A DNA stretch of 64,000 nt from Paragorgia papillata (lineage: Eukaryota > Cnidaria > Anthozoa > Scleralcyonacea > Coralliidae). The notes under the pieces were generated by a model. That model saw only the letters and a program-made list of their open reading frames with translations. It was not told the DNA's origin and did no database searches. The stretch is taken from NCBI GenBank assembly GCA_035771165.1, contig JAWNZC010000311.1:946501-1010500 (forward strand). Direction: 5' to 3'. This document shows positions 45,290-55,667 of the stretch, piece by piece. Position numbers and translations under genes: made by a program. Within the stretch, counting starts at the first letter, position 1, and each line of letters starts with the position of its first letter.

Positions 45290-46205
45290 ATTTAACAGTT
45301 ATACCATGAGCTCGAGTCGTATATGAGCTCATAGCCAACGAGGCGCTTCGCCGAGTTGGCTATTAGTTCGTATACGACGAGAGCGAATGGTATAACTGTT
45401 TTATTATATAGCCAAGCACTGTACAAGAAACAAAATTACAGCGGAATATTTGAAACGACAAACTTCCGGCATAGGCAACTAATACTTCCGCCATGCGTAA
45501 TGATACATTCACACAGAGTTTCTCGCTGAGCTGTTCGGCAAACAGCTTCAGAGAGGCAAAAAATGTGTTGAGCAGATCAACAAAAAAGATTAAAAGGTAC
45601 CTTTATGAAAGTCAAAAGGTGGGTCAGTTGTTTATATTAGCGTTGCTGTCGGGAAAAAGCGGTTTTGATTTCATGCAAAAATGAAACTGAAACACCTTTG
45701 GCAGTGAAACTAAATTACTTAGTTGGTTGTTTTTGAAAAATAACATGCTTTTTACTACTTCAAATGCTTATCTAAATAAAAAAAGTCTCTTTACTGGTGA
45801 TCTTCTAGGAAATGTGTGTTGTAAGCTTGATTTTAACCGTGAGTTTCTTTGTTTGGCAACAAATTAATATCAACCCGATAATTTAGTCGGGTTTTTGAAG
45901 TAAAAAGACGGATTTTTGAAGGTGAATTTTACCATTTAACATGCTAAATTGTGTATTTGTTAATGTATTTTTACACAATGTTGTTTTTTTATACATTGGT
46001 TTGAGGGTGTTGATGTTTTTCTGTATAAAAATCCGTCAATTTCAACTCTTTTCGGCAGTTTTAAAAATCATGCCGCCATCTTGTTTTTCCTCTACTAGTA
46101 GGATATGAGCTGATAGCCTGGTAGTAGGGAACCAATCAGATTACGCAAAAGCTCATATCCGATAGCATGCTATATAATAAATATATATATATATATATAT
46201 ATGCA
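45290..46205. repeat. Hairpin-rich dispersed repeat, no gene
   Basis: 45295-45405 is a ~110-bp hairpin (aacagttataccat pairing with atggtataactgtt). The stretch beyond it ends with agctcatatccgatagcatg and ctatataataaatata, pairing with ttattatatagc at 45400, so the whole ~800-bp unit may be a foldback element. The frame 45493-45684 has no recognisable motif. Confidence 0.5.
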
Positions 46206-46559
46206 ATGATTAATGGAGACCATGTCGAGGATCCGCGGCGTGATAGTGGTTAAAAGGGTACAAGTGTTTAAGTGTGGTTTTGTTATTTTACGTAAAAAAA
46301 TATCATCATTTTCGTTTGAGCCTTTGAGTACAAAAGCTTCGCAGAAGAAAAAATGTTTATAGCCTAGAAATGTTGAGACGTATTCAAGGGAAAGACAAGA
46401 AAAAGAAACAAGCGAACGAACGAAGGGAACAGCGCTAGGCTAGAGCAAGAATCAGACGAGTTACAAGGAGAACTACAGTATACTAGAAGTTACTATCGCA
46501 AGTGAAGTGCTGCCTCGTTATTAAGATGAAAACGGCGTGCCACGCGGCTACTCCTACCT

Positions 46560-46916
46560 GATATGAGCTATACTGAGCGTCTACAGCAGCTTGACCTTCT
46601 TCCCTTAGTCTATCGGAGAGAAGTGAAGGACTTATCCACGTTTTATAACATGAAATGTGGATATTATGACTACAATATTGAATCATATGTAGAGTTTTGT
46701 GCTGACACTAGGCTGAGGTCATTTTCCCAAGGTAAACTAAAATTAGCAAAATGTAGAACTGAACTCTTTAAAACAACATTTTTTAATAGAATACCGTACT
46801 TATGGAACAAACTACCACAGGACTTAAGAACTTCGAATTCTACTCCTTCGTCGTTTACCAGAAATTGTAAACAGTATTATAAGACCAAGATTTTCGACCC
46901 CGTAGGCCACATGTAA
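46560..46916 (+). mobile_element. LINE reverse transcriptase C-terminal fragment
   Basis: The frame encodes YTERLQQLDLLPLVYRREVK, then FCADTRLRSFSQGK and FFNRIPYLWNKLPQDLRTS, the standard end of jockey/CR1/L2-like reverse transcriptases. It stops at 46914, followed by a T-rich tail. The reverse transcriptase core is missing, so it is a 5'-truncated insertion. Confidence 0.7.
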
Positions 46917-47244
46917 ATTGGACAATTCAGTGTATGTATAATATGTTGGGGTTTTTTTTAAATTTTATTTCTTTCTTTTCTTTTCTTATCTTTTCTTATC
47001 TTATTTATTTTCTTTTCTTATTTTTTTAAAAATTTATTTTGTTATTATTCAGGGTGGACTAGCTAGTATGGTTCCTTTGTTCCTTCCCCACTGCATTTAT
47101 CTAATTATTTATTTATTACTTATTTATTTATTATTTATTTATTTTTATTTGTTAACAATTGTACGAAGTAAAAACGGATTAAATTAAATTATAAATTAAA
47201 ACCTTTAGCGTACTCCACAGGCAACTCTGTGCAGTCTGTGGCAC

Positions 47245-47770
47245 AAGTAACACTCTCTTGCCCACTCCAGTAACACCACCCGAGTTTGCTCACTCCACCT
47301 GAGTTTGCCCACTTCACCTGAGTTTGCCCACTCCATCCGAGTTTGTCCACTCCACCCGAGTTTGTCCACTCCACCCGAGTTTGTCCACTCCACCCGAGTT
47401 TGTCCACTCCACCCGAGTTTGCCCAATCCACCCATGTTTGCCCACTCTGCCCAAGTTTGCCCACTTCACCTGAGTTTGCACACTCCACCCGAGTTTATAC
47501 ACTCCACTAGAGTTTGTCCACTCCACCGGAGTATTCCCACTCCACTCAAGTTTGCCCACTCCATCCGAGTTTGCCCACTCCAACCGAGTTTGCCCACTCC
47601 ACCCGAGTTTGCCCACTCCACACAAGTTTGTCCACTCCACCCGAGTTTACCCACACCACCCAAGTTTGTCCACTCCACCCGAGTTTGACCATTCCACCTG
47701 AGCTTGTCCACACCACCCAAGTTTGTCCACTCCACCCGAGTTTGCCACTCCACCCAAGTCTGCCCACCCC
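47245..47770 (+). repeat. 19-bp minisatellite
   Basis: About 27 units of gtttgtccactccacccga with gcccac, tcacctg and caagt variants. The 19-bp period opens several frames on both strands (STPPEFAHS- and GGVDKLGWS-type), which are not genes. Confidence 0.93.
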
Positions 47771-47779
47771 AATATATAT

Positions 47780-49320
47780 TAATATTTAACCCATGCATGA
47801 ATAGAATACAAATGAATCTTGAATCCATGCCATTCTTGTGTTAGATAATCCATGATGCTCTCATAGATTTGAACCGAGTTGGACTTTATAGATTTGACAT
47901 TGTCTTCATAAATAATTAGATTTGACTCGACACAAGAGCAACGTCTATAAAACTGAGCCTTTCTCTCCAATAGTATTGCTATTTATATTATATTATTTTT
48001 TTAACTCTTGATTGTGATTGATGAGAACTATGTGAGAAATCTTTATTTCCACTTTTATACATATTAGCCGTACACTAATAAGTTAGACATCGAGGATTTT
48101 CGTCGACATGATATAAACAATGGTAAGTTTGTTTATATATAAAAGTTTCTCAAAGTCAGCAACACACAATCATAATATTTATACACGCAGTTGTCTTTTA
48201 CCTTCACAAGAAAATCTTTTAACGCTGCAATTCAGCTTGAATTTAATCAATGGTCAGCTTGTTCAGAAAATCCCCTGGCGGTGGTGGCGAGATTTGAACT
48301 GCTATTAAATTCATATTATTTACTTTTGTACAATCTTCCTGTTTGAATACGCTGAATGAGCGCCTGTACGCAGGCTAGGAATCATTCGCGATGCGACTGC
48401 GTAATATACGAAAATATTTCCGTTTTCCATCCGTCTATCTGTATGTACGTACGTACGTACGTACAAATAAACACAATTTTCAACCAAGTACTATACATAG
48501 CTCGGGAAATGGACTGGGCACGAGTAAAGACACAGCTAACCCAAGACGAACGCCAAGAATAGTGTGCTGCCTCGCTAACGCTCGGCAGCAATTAAAGCGA
48601 GTTGAGGAAAACAAAACACAGCGTCTAAAATTACATCAGAGTTTACAGTCCAAGAAACGAACTGTGCGTTTTTATGTGTGTAGGACATTGCTGTTGTGTT
48701 GGGCATTTGCCAAAGCTGAAAAAATTTTGGTTTCTATAGTCAGATACTTGCTGTGGTATAATAAGCCGATTAAACAGCAATACAAATGGGTTGTCAAAAA
48801 TATTGTATTTCGTGCAAAAAGACAATATAATTTATACTGGTATGCTACAATGGGAGTAAAAATTCAGACAAATTGAAGGCTTGGGAGGTGCGAGACTCCC
48901 ATATATTGACTATACAGGGATGTGCCACTGGAAAGGGTATGGTTTTCATTTTTGCCATTTTTAGTTTGGAACAGGGTACTGGTGTAATAATTACCACGCT
49001 TTTGATCTGGTGCAAGGCCTGTTCTTATATGCTGGCAGTTATTTGGGCTAGCACAAGGTACCATATGTTTTCCTTTCTGTCAGTTTGGAACAGGGTACCA
49101 TTTTTAGCCATTTTGTGTGAAACAGGGTAAAAAATATGCAATTCCTTTGTCTGGAATAACAACATGGTTTTAAGTGTTCAGTGGAACACGCATATCCTGA
49201 ATGTGAAGGAGTAGCCCTTCCCTGGGATTGAAGGCAGGGTGCATTAATAATAATAAACAATGGACACGAGGGGTTTGCATTAACGTATTTCTGGTAAATT
49301 ATTTAAATATTAACCCATCG
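47780..49320. other. Intron sequence, no gene recognised
   Basis: Includes a (GTAC)n-like tract at 48443-48463. A region at 48890-49230 has a repeated motif (gaacagggta and ccctg variants) suggesting a degenerate dispersed repeat. Short open frames lack recognisable motifs. Confidence 0.5.
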
Positions 49321-49338
49321 CGTCACGGACAAGGAATA

Positions 49339-49394
49339 AAGCCGATGCGCCCAGCCCTTGGTAGTGTGAGGGATCGCGGGCGCACCGAGACCCA
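49339..49394 (+). repeat. Second copy of the SINE-like head at 31954-32240
   Basis: Reads agccgatgcgcccagccctt and ggatcgcgggcgcaccgaga, matching the minus strand of 32110-32180. Confidence 0.4.
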
Positions 49395-50078
49395 GCTGAT
49401 ATCAAACATCTAATGCACGAAAGAGACAGATTCATTGAAACGAATAGCTATAATCAAAAATGCTGAATAGGATTGAGCAGCTTAAAGACATGCTAGAAAT
49501 CATGTAAATATTTCCATAAAAAAAGAACAAGACTCGTTATTATATTTTTATTGTAAATTTACCACAAATACGAGTGATATGCGTAGAACTAGAAATTGGA
49601 AAAGAATAAATTCTATCCTGTCCAATACTAAGTCTAACGTGGGAACCTACCAAACTTGAAATCAATGGAGAAGTTGTACAAAATCCGGTTGATATTAGCA
49701 ATGCTTTTAATCAACATTTTTCCAACATTGGGTCAAAGCTGGCTTCCTTAGTCCCATCTCCAAATTCGAATTTCCAAAACTACGTAAACCAAGCTAATTC
49801 TACTTTTGAGTTGAAACAATTATCTCAGGCTGAATTAGTGAAATTATAAATAGTTTGCAAACTAACAAAGCCAGTGGCCTTGATACTATTCCTGCAAACC
49901 TGTTGAAACTTAGTTCTGCTCATATCTCTGCATCCTTAACGCATATTTTCAATCTGTGTCTCGACACTGGCATTTTACCTTGATTGGAAAAATGCCAGTG
50001 TCTCCTATTTTTAAAGATGATTCTAAATCAGACCCAAATAACTATCGCCCCATTTCAGTATTATCAGTTGTGATCAAG

Positions 50079-50616
50079 GTGCTCAACCAAGGGCGGCGGA
50101 ACAGTTTAAGTATAGCGGGGGCAAGAATCGAGGGCCGTAAGGCCCGAGACATTAGGGGGTCCGGGAACATGCCCCCCCCCCCCCCCCCCCCCGGGAAATG
50201 TTTGAATTAGCAAGTCTCGGAAACAGCATTTCCTGCATTTGGGGAAATTTCCTGCGTTTTGAATAGTCACTTTGCAGGCACATGGATGATGGAATGACAA
50301 TAATTAATAAATTATGAGTATAAGGCTGGGCTAAATCGTGGTAGCCTGGTACCCTGGCCCAATTTCAAAAGAAATAAGGGCCAGGAAACCACTAATCTCA
50401 ATCTCGCGTCATCAGGGCTAAATCCACTTATGACGATTGCAGTTTTACTCATAGCCACTAAAAACGCGCGAAATTTCAACCAATAGGAAAGCAGAAGTCT
50501 TTAGTGGTTACCTGGCCCATATTCTTTGATTGGGCCAGGGTACCAGGCTAAAATCGTGGGGGCAATGCCCCACGCTTTAGGTTTGCCCCCCGCTTCCGCC
50601 GCCCTTGTGCTCAACC
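50079..50616. mobile_element. MITE with 10-bp target duplication, inserted in the LINE
   Basis: GTGCTCAACC at 50079-50088 is repeated at 50607-50616. The element (50089-50606, 518 bp) starts AAGGGCGGCGGAA and ends TTCCGCCGCCCTT. Removing it restores continuous LINE homology. It contains a ~21-base C run near 50170 and a complete smaller MITE. The long target duplication suggests a Mutator-like family. Confidence 0.88.
50333..50559. mobile_element. Nested 209-bp MITE with 9-bp target duplication
   Basis: AAATCGTGG at 50333-50341 is repeated at 50551-50559. The element (50342-50550) begins TAGCCTGGTACCCTGGCCCA and ends with its exact complement over 22 bases. It lies wholly within the 518-bp MITE, giving a three-level nest. 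Confidence 0.92.
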
Positions 50617-51599
50617 AGTTATACAGTTATCTAACTCGTAACATAATTTTATCTAGGTTTCAGTCGGGCTTTACACCTTTGCTCTTAACGGTAACAGCAC
50701 TTATAGATGCCACAAACGAATGGTTTTTGAAAAGAGACACAAAGGCTTAACTAATGCAGTTTTTTTTCTCGATCTTAAAAAAGCGTTCGATACTATCGAT
50801 CATGATATCCTCATAACTAAAACTAAACATTCTTGATTTTTTTCTTCTAATTAATAAAATGAACGTGATACGCCATTGTATTCTTAGGTGATTTAATTGA
50901 TCAGTTGCTTAGTTTATAAATGACGTGAACAACAACTTATTGTTATTGCTCTGATGAAGGCCTGAGTCAACAGAAATATTTTAAGTGGTGTTTCCATAAA
51001 ACGTATCTATATTATATAAACTAAACCTCTATGGGATACAATCAAAAGCATTATCATGGGTTGTAAATTATCTTTCAAATCGCACTCAAACAACATAAAA
51101 ATAATGGCATTTTATCTAATTTTCATATTCTCAAATTATTCTACATTAATGACTTGCCTAATTGTAATTTATCATCTAGAGCACGAATGTATGCTGATGA
51201 TACCAATCTCACATATACTTCTGATGACCAAAATTAAATTCAAATGTCAATATACCGAGATCGAGAAGCCATTCATGAGTGGCTGAAAGCCAACAAACTT
51301 AGTCTAAGTGTAACCAAAACGAAATATATGTTAATAGGGACTTGTCAAAAAGTTGCATCTCTGCAAGCTAGCCCATATATAAATTTGGATGGTATGCAAA
51401 TAGAGAAAACAAACTCTTTCAAGTGCCTTGGTGGTAAATTTGATGAAAACCTTACTTGGAAATCTCACATAACTTATATTTCTAAGAAAATTGCTAAGGT
51501 TCTTGGGGGTATTACGCAGATTAAAACCATACTTGTCTGGAGATATCTTAATAGTAATTTACAAATCGTTAATTCTACCCCATTTTGATTACTGTAGTG

Positions 51600-52160
51600 A
51601 GGTGTTGGGTAACATGGGTAAAACGTCCACAGCTGAACTACGTACAAAACAGAGCGGCTAGAATCACTGCCAGTTCAAGTTATGACATAAGATCGGACAC
51701 TATATAACAAGTTGCTAGGTTTCGTTCAAAGAACATTGATAGAAGTGACAAACCAACAAGTCCGACGAGCCTTATATCTGTCAATAGTCCACCCACACTT
51801 TGGATATGCCACCCAAGTATGGTCTCCTCAATCCGTACAGTTATTGAGAAGAATAGAGTCAGTTCAAAGACGGACTACCAAACTAATTTTGAACCTTCCC
51901 TTCCGCTGTTCACCTACCTAAAAGATCACTTTCTGGCAGAAATACCTCGATTTAATCTTCTTCTTTAAAGCTATCAACGATCTTGCATGCGTCTATCCTG
52001 AAGTTTTACACCTCCATCAAGAAAAACCAGACTTACTGACAATCCAGATCTTTTACTATTTTGTCAACCAAAATGCAGAAAACTTACTCACTAGCATTCA
52101 CTTTCCAGAAGAATGGCTAGGACATGGAACTTTCACTCGTTTAGTTTATGGACCGCAGTA
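51600..52160 (+). mobile_element. Second LINE C-terminal fragment
   Basis: 51712-51921 encodes RRALYLSIVHPHFGYATQVW and VQLLRRIESVQRRTTKLILN, the conserved 'RxL...H..YA...W' and 'QRRxT' segments after the RT domain. Broken C-terminal sequence continues to about 52160. It does not continue smoothly from the preceding YADD fragment, so it may be a different LINE joined by deletion. Confidence 0.65.
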
Positions 52161-52329
52161 ATTGGCATATACGCTGTTGCGATTAACATGCCACACTTTT
52201 TTCATCTTGGTGTTCGTTGTACATGTCCTCTTATATAGTGGTTTTATGTACTTTATAAATATATATTATGTATTCATTCATACATATGTATGTGAAAGCT
52301 AGCTACAAAGCGCAACAACCAAACAAGTA

Positions 52330-53955
52330 AATAAGCGCATAAGCGCGTAAGCACGCAAGCGCGCAAGCGCGCAAGCGCGCAAGCGCGCAAGCGCGCAAGC
52401 GCGCAAGCACGCAAGCACGCAAGCACGCAAGCACGCAAGCACGCAAGCACGCAAGCACGCAAGCACGCAAGCACGCAAGCACGCAAGCACGCAAGCACGC
52501 AAGCACGCAAGCACGCAAGCACGCAAGCACGCAAGCACGCAAGCACGCAAGCACGCAAGCACGCAAGCACGCAAGCACGCAAGCACGCAAGCACGCAAGC
52601 ACGCAAGCACGCAAGCACGCAAGCACGCAAGCACGCAAGCACGCAAGCACGCAAGCACGCAAGCACGCAAGCACGCAAGCACGCAAGCACGCAAGCACGC
52701 AAGCACGCAAGCACGCAAGCACGCAAGCACGCAAGCACGCAAGCACGCAAGCACGCAAGCACGCAAGCACGCAAGCACGCAAGCACGCAAGCACGCAAGC
52801 ACGCAAGCACGCAAGCACGCAAGCACGCAAGCACGCAAGCACGCAAGCACGCAAGCACGCAAGCACGCAAGCACGCAAGCACGCAAGCACGCAAGCACGC
52901 AAGCACGCAAGCACGCAAGCACGCAAGCACGCAAGCACGCAAGCACGCAAGCACGCAAGCACGCAAGCACGCAAGCACGCAAGCACGCAAGCACGCAAGC
53001 ACGCAAGCACGCAAGCACACAAGCACGCAAGCACACAAGCACACAAGCACTCAAGCACACAAGCACACAAGCACACAAGCACACAAGCACACAAGCACAC
53101 AAGCACACAAGCACACAAGCACACAAGCACACAAGCACACAAGCACACAAGCACACAAGCACACAAGCACACAAGCACACAAGCACACAAGCACACAAGC
53201 ACACAAGCACACAAGCACACAAGCACACAAGCACACAAGCACACAAGCACGACAAGCACACAAGCACACAAGCACACAAGCACGCCACAAGCACACAAGC
53301 ACACAAGCACGCAAGCACACAAGCACGCAAGCACACAAGCACACAAGCACACAAGCACACAAGCACACAAGCACACAAGCACACAAGCACACAAGCACAC
53401 AAGCACACAAGCACGCAAGCACACAAGCACACAAGCACACAAGCACACAAGCACACAAGCACACAAGCACACAAGCACACAAGCACACAAGCACACAAGC
53501 ACACAAGCACACAAGCACACAAGCACACAAGCACACAAGCACACAAGCACACAAGCACACAAGCACACAAGCACACAAGCACACAAGCACACAAGCACAC
53601 AAGCACACAAGCACACAAGCACACAAGCACACAAGCACACAAGCACACAAGCACACAAGCACACAAGCACACAAGCACACAAGCACACAAGCACACAAGC
53701 ACACAAGCACACAAGCACACAAGCACACAAGCACACAAGCACACAAGCACACAAGCACACAAGCACACAAGCACACAAGCACACAAGCACACAAGCACAC
53801 AAGCACACAAGCACACAAGCACACAAGCACACAAGCACACAAGCACACAAGCACACAAGCACACAAGCACACAAGCACACAAGCACACAAGCACACAAGC
53901 AAACAAGCACACAAGCACACAAGCACACAAGCACACAAGCACACAAGCACACAAT
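52330..53955. repeat. 1.6-kb octamer array in three variant blocks
   Basis: An 8-bp unit repeated ~200 times: AAGCGCGC (about 52345-52405), then AAGCACGC (to about 53015), then AAGCACAC (to 53953). Minor interruptions occur near 53250-53330. The period is not a multiple of three, so all reverse frames stay open for up to 560 codons (CLCACVLV and CLRACVLA), which are not proteins. Confidence 0.96.
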
Positions 53956-54049
53956 GATGATTTAATATTTCTATTGCGCAAATTAACATGTGGATATGAT
54001 CAGATGCGCATTACAATGTTATGGGTGGCTTATCAGGTAATTTAGAAAT

Positions 54050-54345
54050 TTTCACCGTGGCCGTGTTGAGGCATATCAAAGGCGCTTTATGCTGCCGCCA
54101 ACAACACAGTTCAGACCACGGATCTCAACTAAGACCTAGGTGTTGATTTTACGGAGGGAGGAAAACCGGAGAACCCGGCGAAAAACCCTCGAAGCACAGG
54201 AGAGATCAACTAAACTCTACTCACATGGTCCAAGCTCGAGAACGAGGTTATTCCCAGACGGTCACCCATCCAAGTACTAACCCCGTCCGACCGGGCTTAA
54301 CTATTGGTGAGAGGCAGCGCGCTAACAGCACACGCCACCTGTGCA
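54050..54345 (-). mobile_element. SINE with 5S-rRNA-like promoter
   Basis: The minus strand reads gttagtacttggatgggtga, ccgtctgggaataacc (about 54285-54250), closely matching the internal control region of 5S rRNA. It is followed by a body with gggtttttcgccgggttctc and cggttttcctccctcc. The 5S-like head plus unrelated body is the SINE3 arrangement. The element lies within the octamer array, which resumes as aagcacac at 54347. Confidence 0.65.
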
Positions 54346-54765
54346 AACAAGCACACAAGCACACAAGTACACAAGTACACAAGTACATAAGTACATGATT
54401 ACATAAGTAAACAAACAAACAAACAAACGAACGAACGAACGAACGAACGAACGAACGAACCAACCAACCAACCAGCCAAACAAACAAACAAACAAACAAA
54501 CAAACAAACAAACAAACAAACAAACAAACAAACAAACAAACAAACAAACAAACAAACAAACAAACAAACAAACAAACAAACAAACAAACAAACAAACAAA
54601 CAAACAAACAAACAAACAAACAAACAAATATGTAAATAAGTGCATTAGTGCATAAGCAAATAAGTAATTAAGTAAATAAATAAATAAATAAACAAATAAA
54701 TAAATAAATAAATAATTAAACAAATAAACAAATAAACAAATAAATAAATAAATAAATATACCATC
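54346..54765. repeat. Compound tetranucleotide/octamer array
   Basis: AAGCACAC and AAGTACAC units (to 54405) pass into (AAAC)n, (AACG)n and (AACC)n near 54425-54475. A ~150-bp perfect (AAAC)n array follows to 54627, then (AAAT)n/(AAGT)n to 54760. Each block appears to grow from the previous one by single-base change. Confidence 0.92.
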
Positions 54766-55055
54766 GGCAATTGCTTAAACTTTAACACAAAATTATATTT
54801 CCACAATCCCAGGGCATATTTTACTGTATTCACAAAGTTGGAACCAACTGAAATTGATTTTTTCATTTCCGATCGAGTACGCAAAAAGAGCTTAGCAACC
54901 TTCTGAAAAACGTGATAGTGGTTGACGCATGCGCAAGCAAAAGACTGGACCATCTTTCTTCGCGGAGGGAAAGTGGGTAAGGAACTGGACTACTTTCTGA
55001 TATGAAACAGATAAATGTACAAATCGGAATCATGTAACAACAGGTGAATAACTAC

Positions 55056-55503
55056 AATTGTTATATACCAAAGACTTTCGTTTGCCAAAGATGAAATCCT
55101 ATTGGTCAAATCATGGTCACGTGTTGTTCAACAAACTCAATGTTTCCCTCTGACGTCAGCTTTAATCATGCGCTGTTGGACTTTTCGGAATATTTTGAAA
55201 ACAAGAGGTGTTTCGAGCTTGTTTGGTACGAAATAGTCCATTTTCCAAAGGTAAGAATATCTATACATATCTTCAAAGAATGTCTGAAGAAAATCTGGAT
55301 AAATTTAAAGCTGTTCTTTGCACTTGTTGAGTCTGGTGTATTTGTTCAGTTGAATTGAAATACGAAAACAAAGTCAAAGTGTTTTGGTAAGTCTTTTTGC
55401 CTTTTTCAAGTTTCGAATGGTTTTGGTAAGTCTTTTTGCCTTTTACAAGTTTCGAGTCAGTTTGGTATTTTGTATTTTAAAAGTCTTTGGTGTATAACAA
55501 AAC
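55056..55503. mobile_element. MITE-like element, ~450 bp
   Basis: The left end ttgttataccaaagactt-type sequence (55057-55080) is inverted at 55480-55503 (aaagtctttggtgtataaca). The interior includes a tandem pair around ttttggtaagtctttttgcc. No transposase. Confidence 0.55.
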
Positions 55504-55516
55504 GCTTCTTGACTTT

Positions 55517-55616
55517 TGCCTCGAGAAACATCGAGTTTTACGGTCCCTCAGGCTTCAATGTCACCCTCGGGTGACATTGAAGCCTTCGGGTCCGTAAAAC
55601 TCGATGTTTCGCTCGG
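55517..55616. repeat. 100-bp hairpin
   Basis: gaaacatcgagttttacggt pairs with ccgtaaaactcgatgtttc, and the centre tgtcaccctcgggtgaca is itself palindromic. Confidence 0.8.
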
Positions 55617-55667
55617 CGTCAGTCAACAAGTGTATACTGTATTTCATTTTATTATATTGTTATCTAC

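Larger units (their letters stand above)
49640..51590 (+). mobile_element. Jockey/CR1-like LINE reverse transcriptase, decayed
   Basis: Homology runs through NAFNQHFSNIGSKLASLV, TNKASGLDTIPANLLKLSS, DPNNYRPISVLSVVIKV, then a nested transposon, then SRFQSGF and LDLKKAFDTIDHDI (first catalytic Asp). After a second interruption (about 50835-51030, including a copy of the 3124-3237 hairpin arm) it continues with RARMYADDTNLTYTSDD (YADD) and REAIHEWLKANKLSLSVTKT. Frames change many times. The upstream endonuclease is absent. Confidence 0.75.

Noticed and set aside
47189..47828. Repeat proteins with STPPEFAHS- or GGVDKLGWS-type units on both strands
   Set aside because: 19-bp minisatellite read in several frames on both strands.
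48270..48310. Possible tRNA-like B box on the minus strand (gttcaaatctcgccacc)
   Set aside because: No matching A box, acceptor stem or complete cloverleaf could be found around it.
52274..53989. Four overlapping minus-strand frames of up to 560 codons with CLCACVLV or CLRACVLA repeats
   Set aside because: All frames of an 8-bp tandem repeat stay open; the period is not a multiple of three and there is no unique sequence.
54220..54300. Functional 5S rRNA gene
   Set aside because: Only the 3' internal control region matches; the 5' part and the terminator do not, and a SINE-like body follows.
54248..54723. FVCLFVCL-type cysteine/phenylalanine repeat proteins
   Set aside because: (AAAC)n tetranucleotide array.
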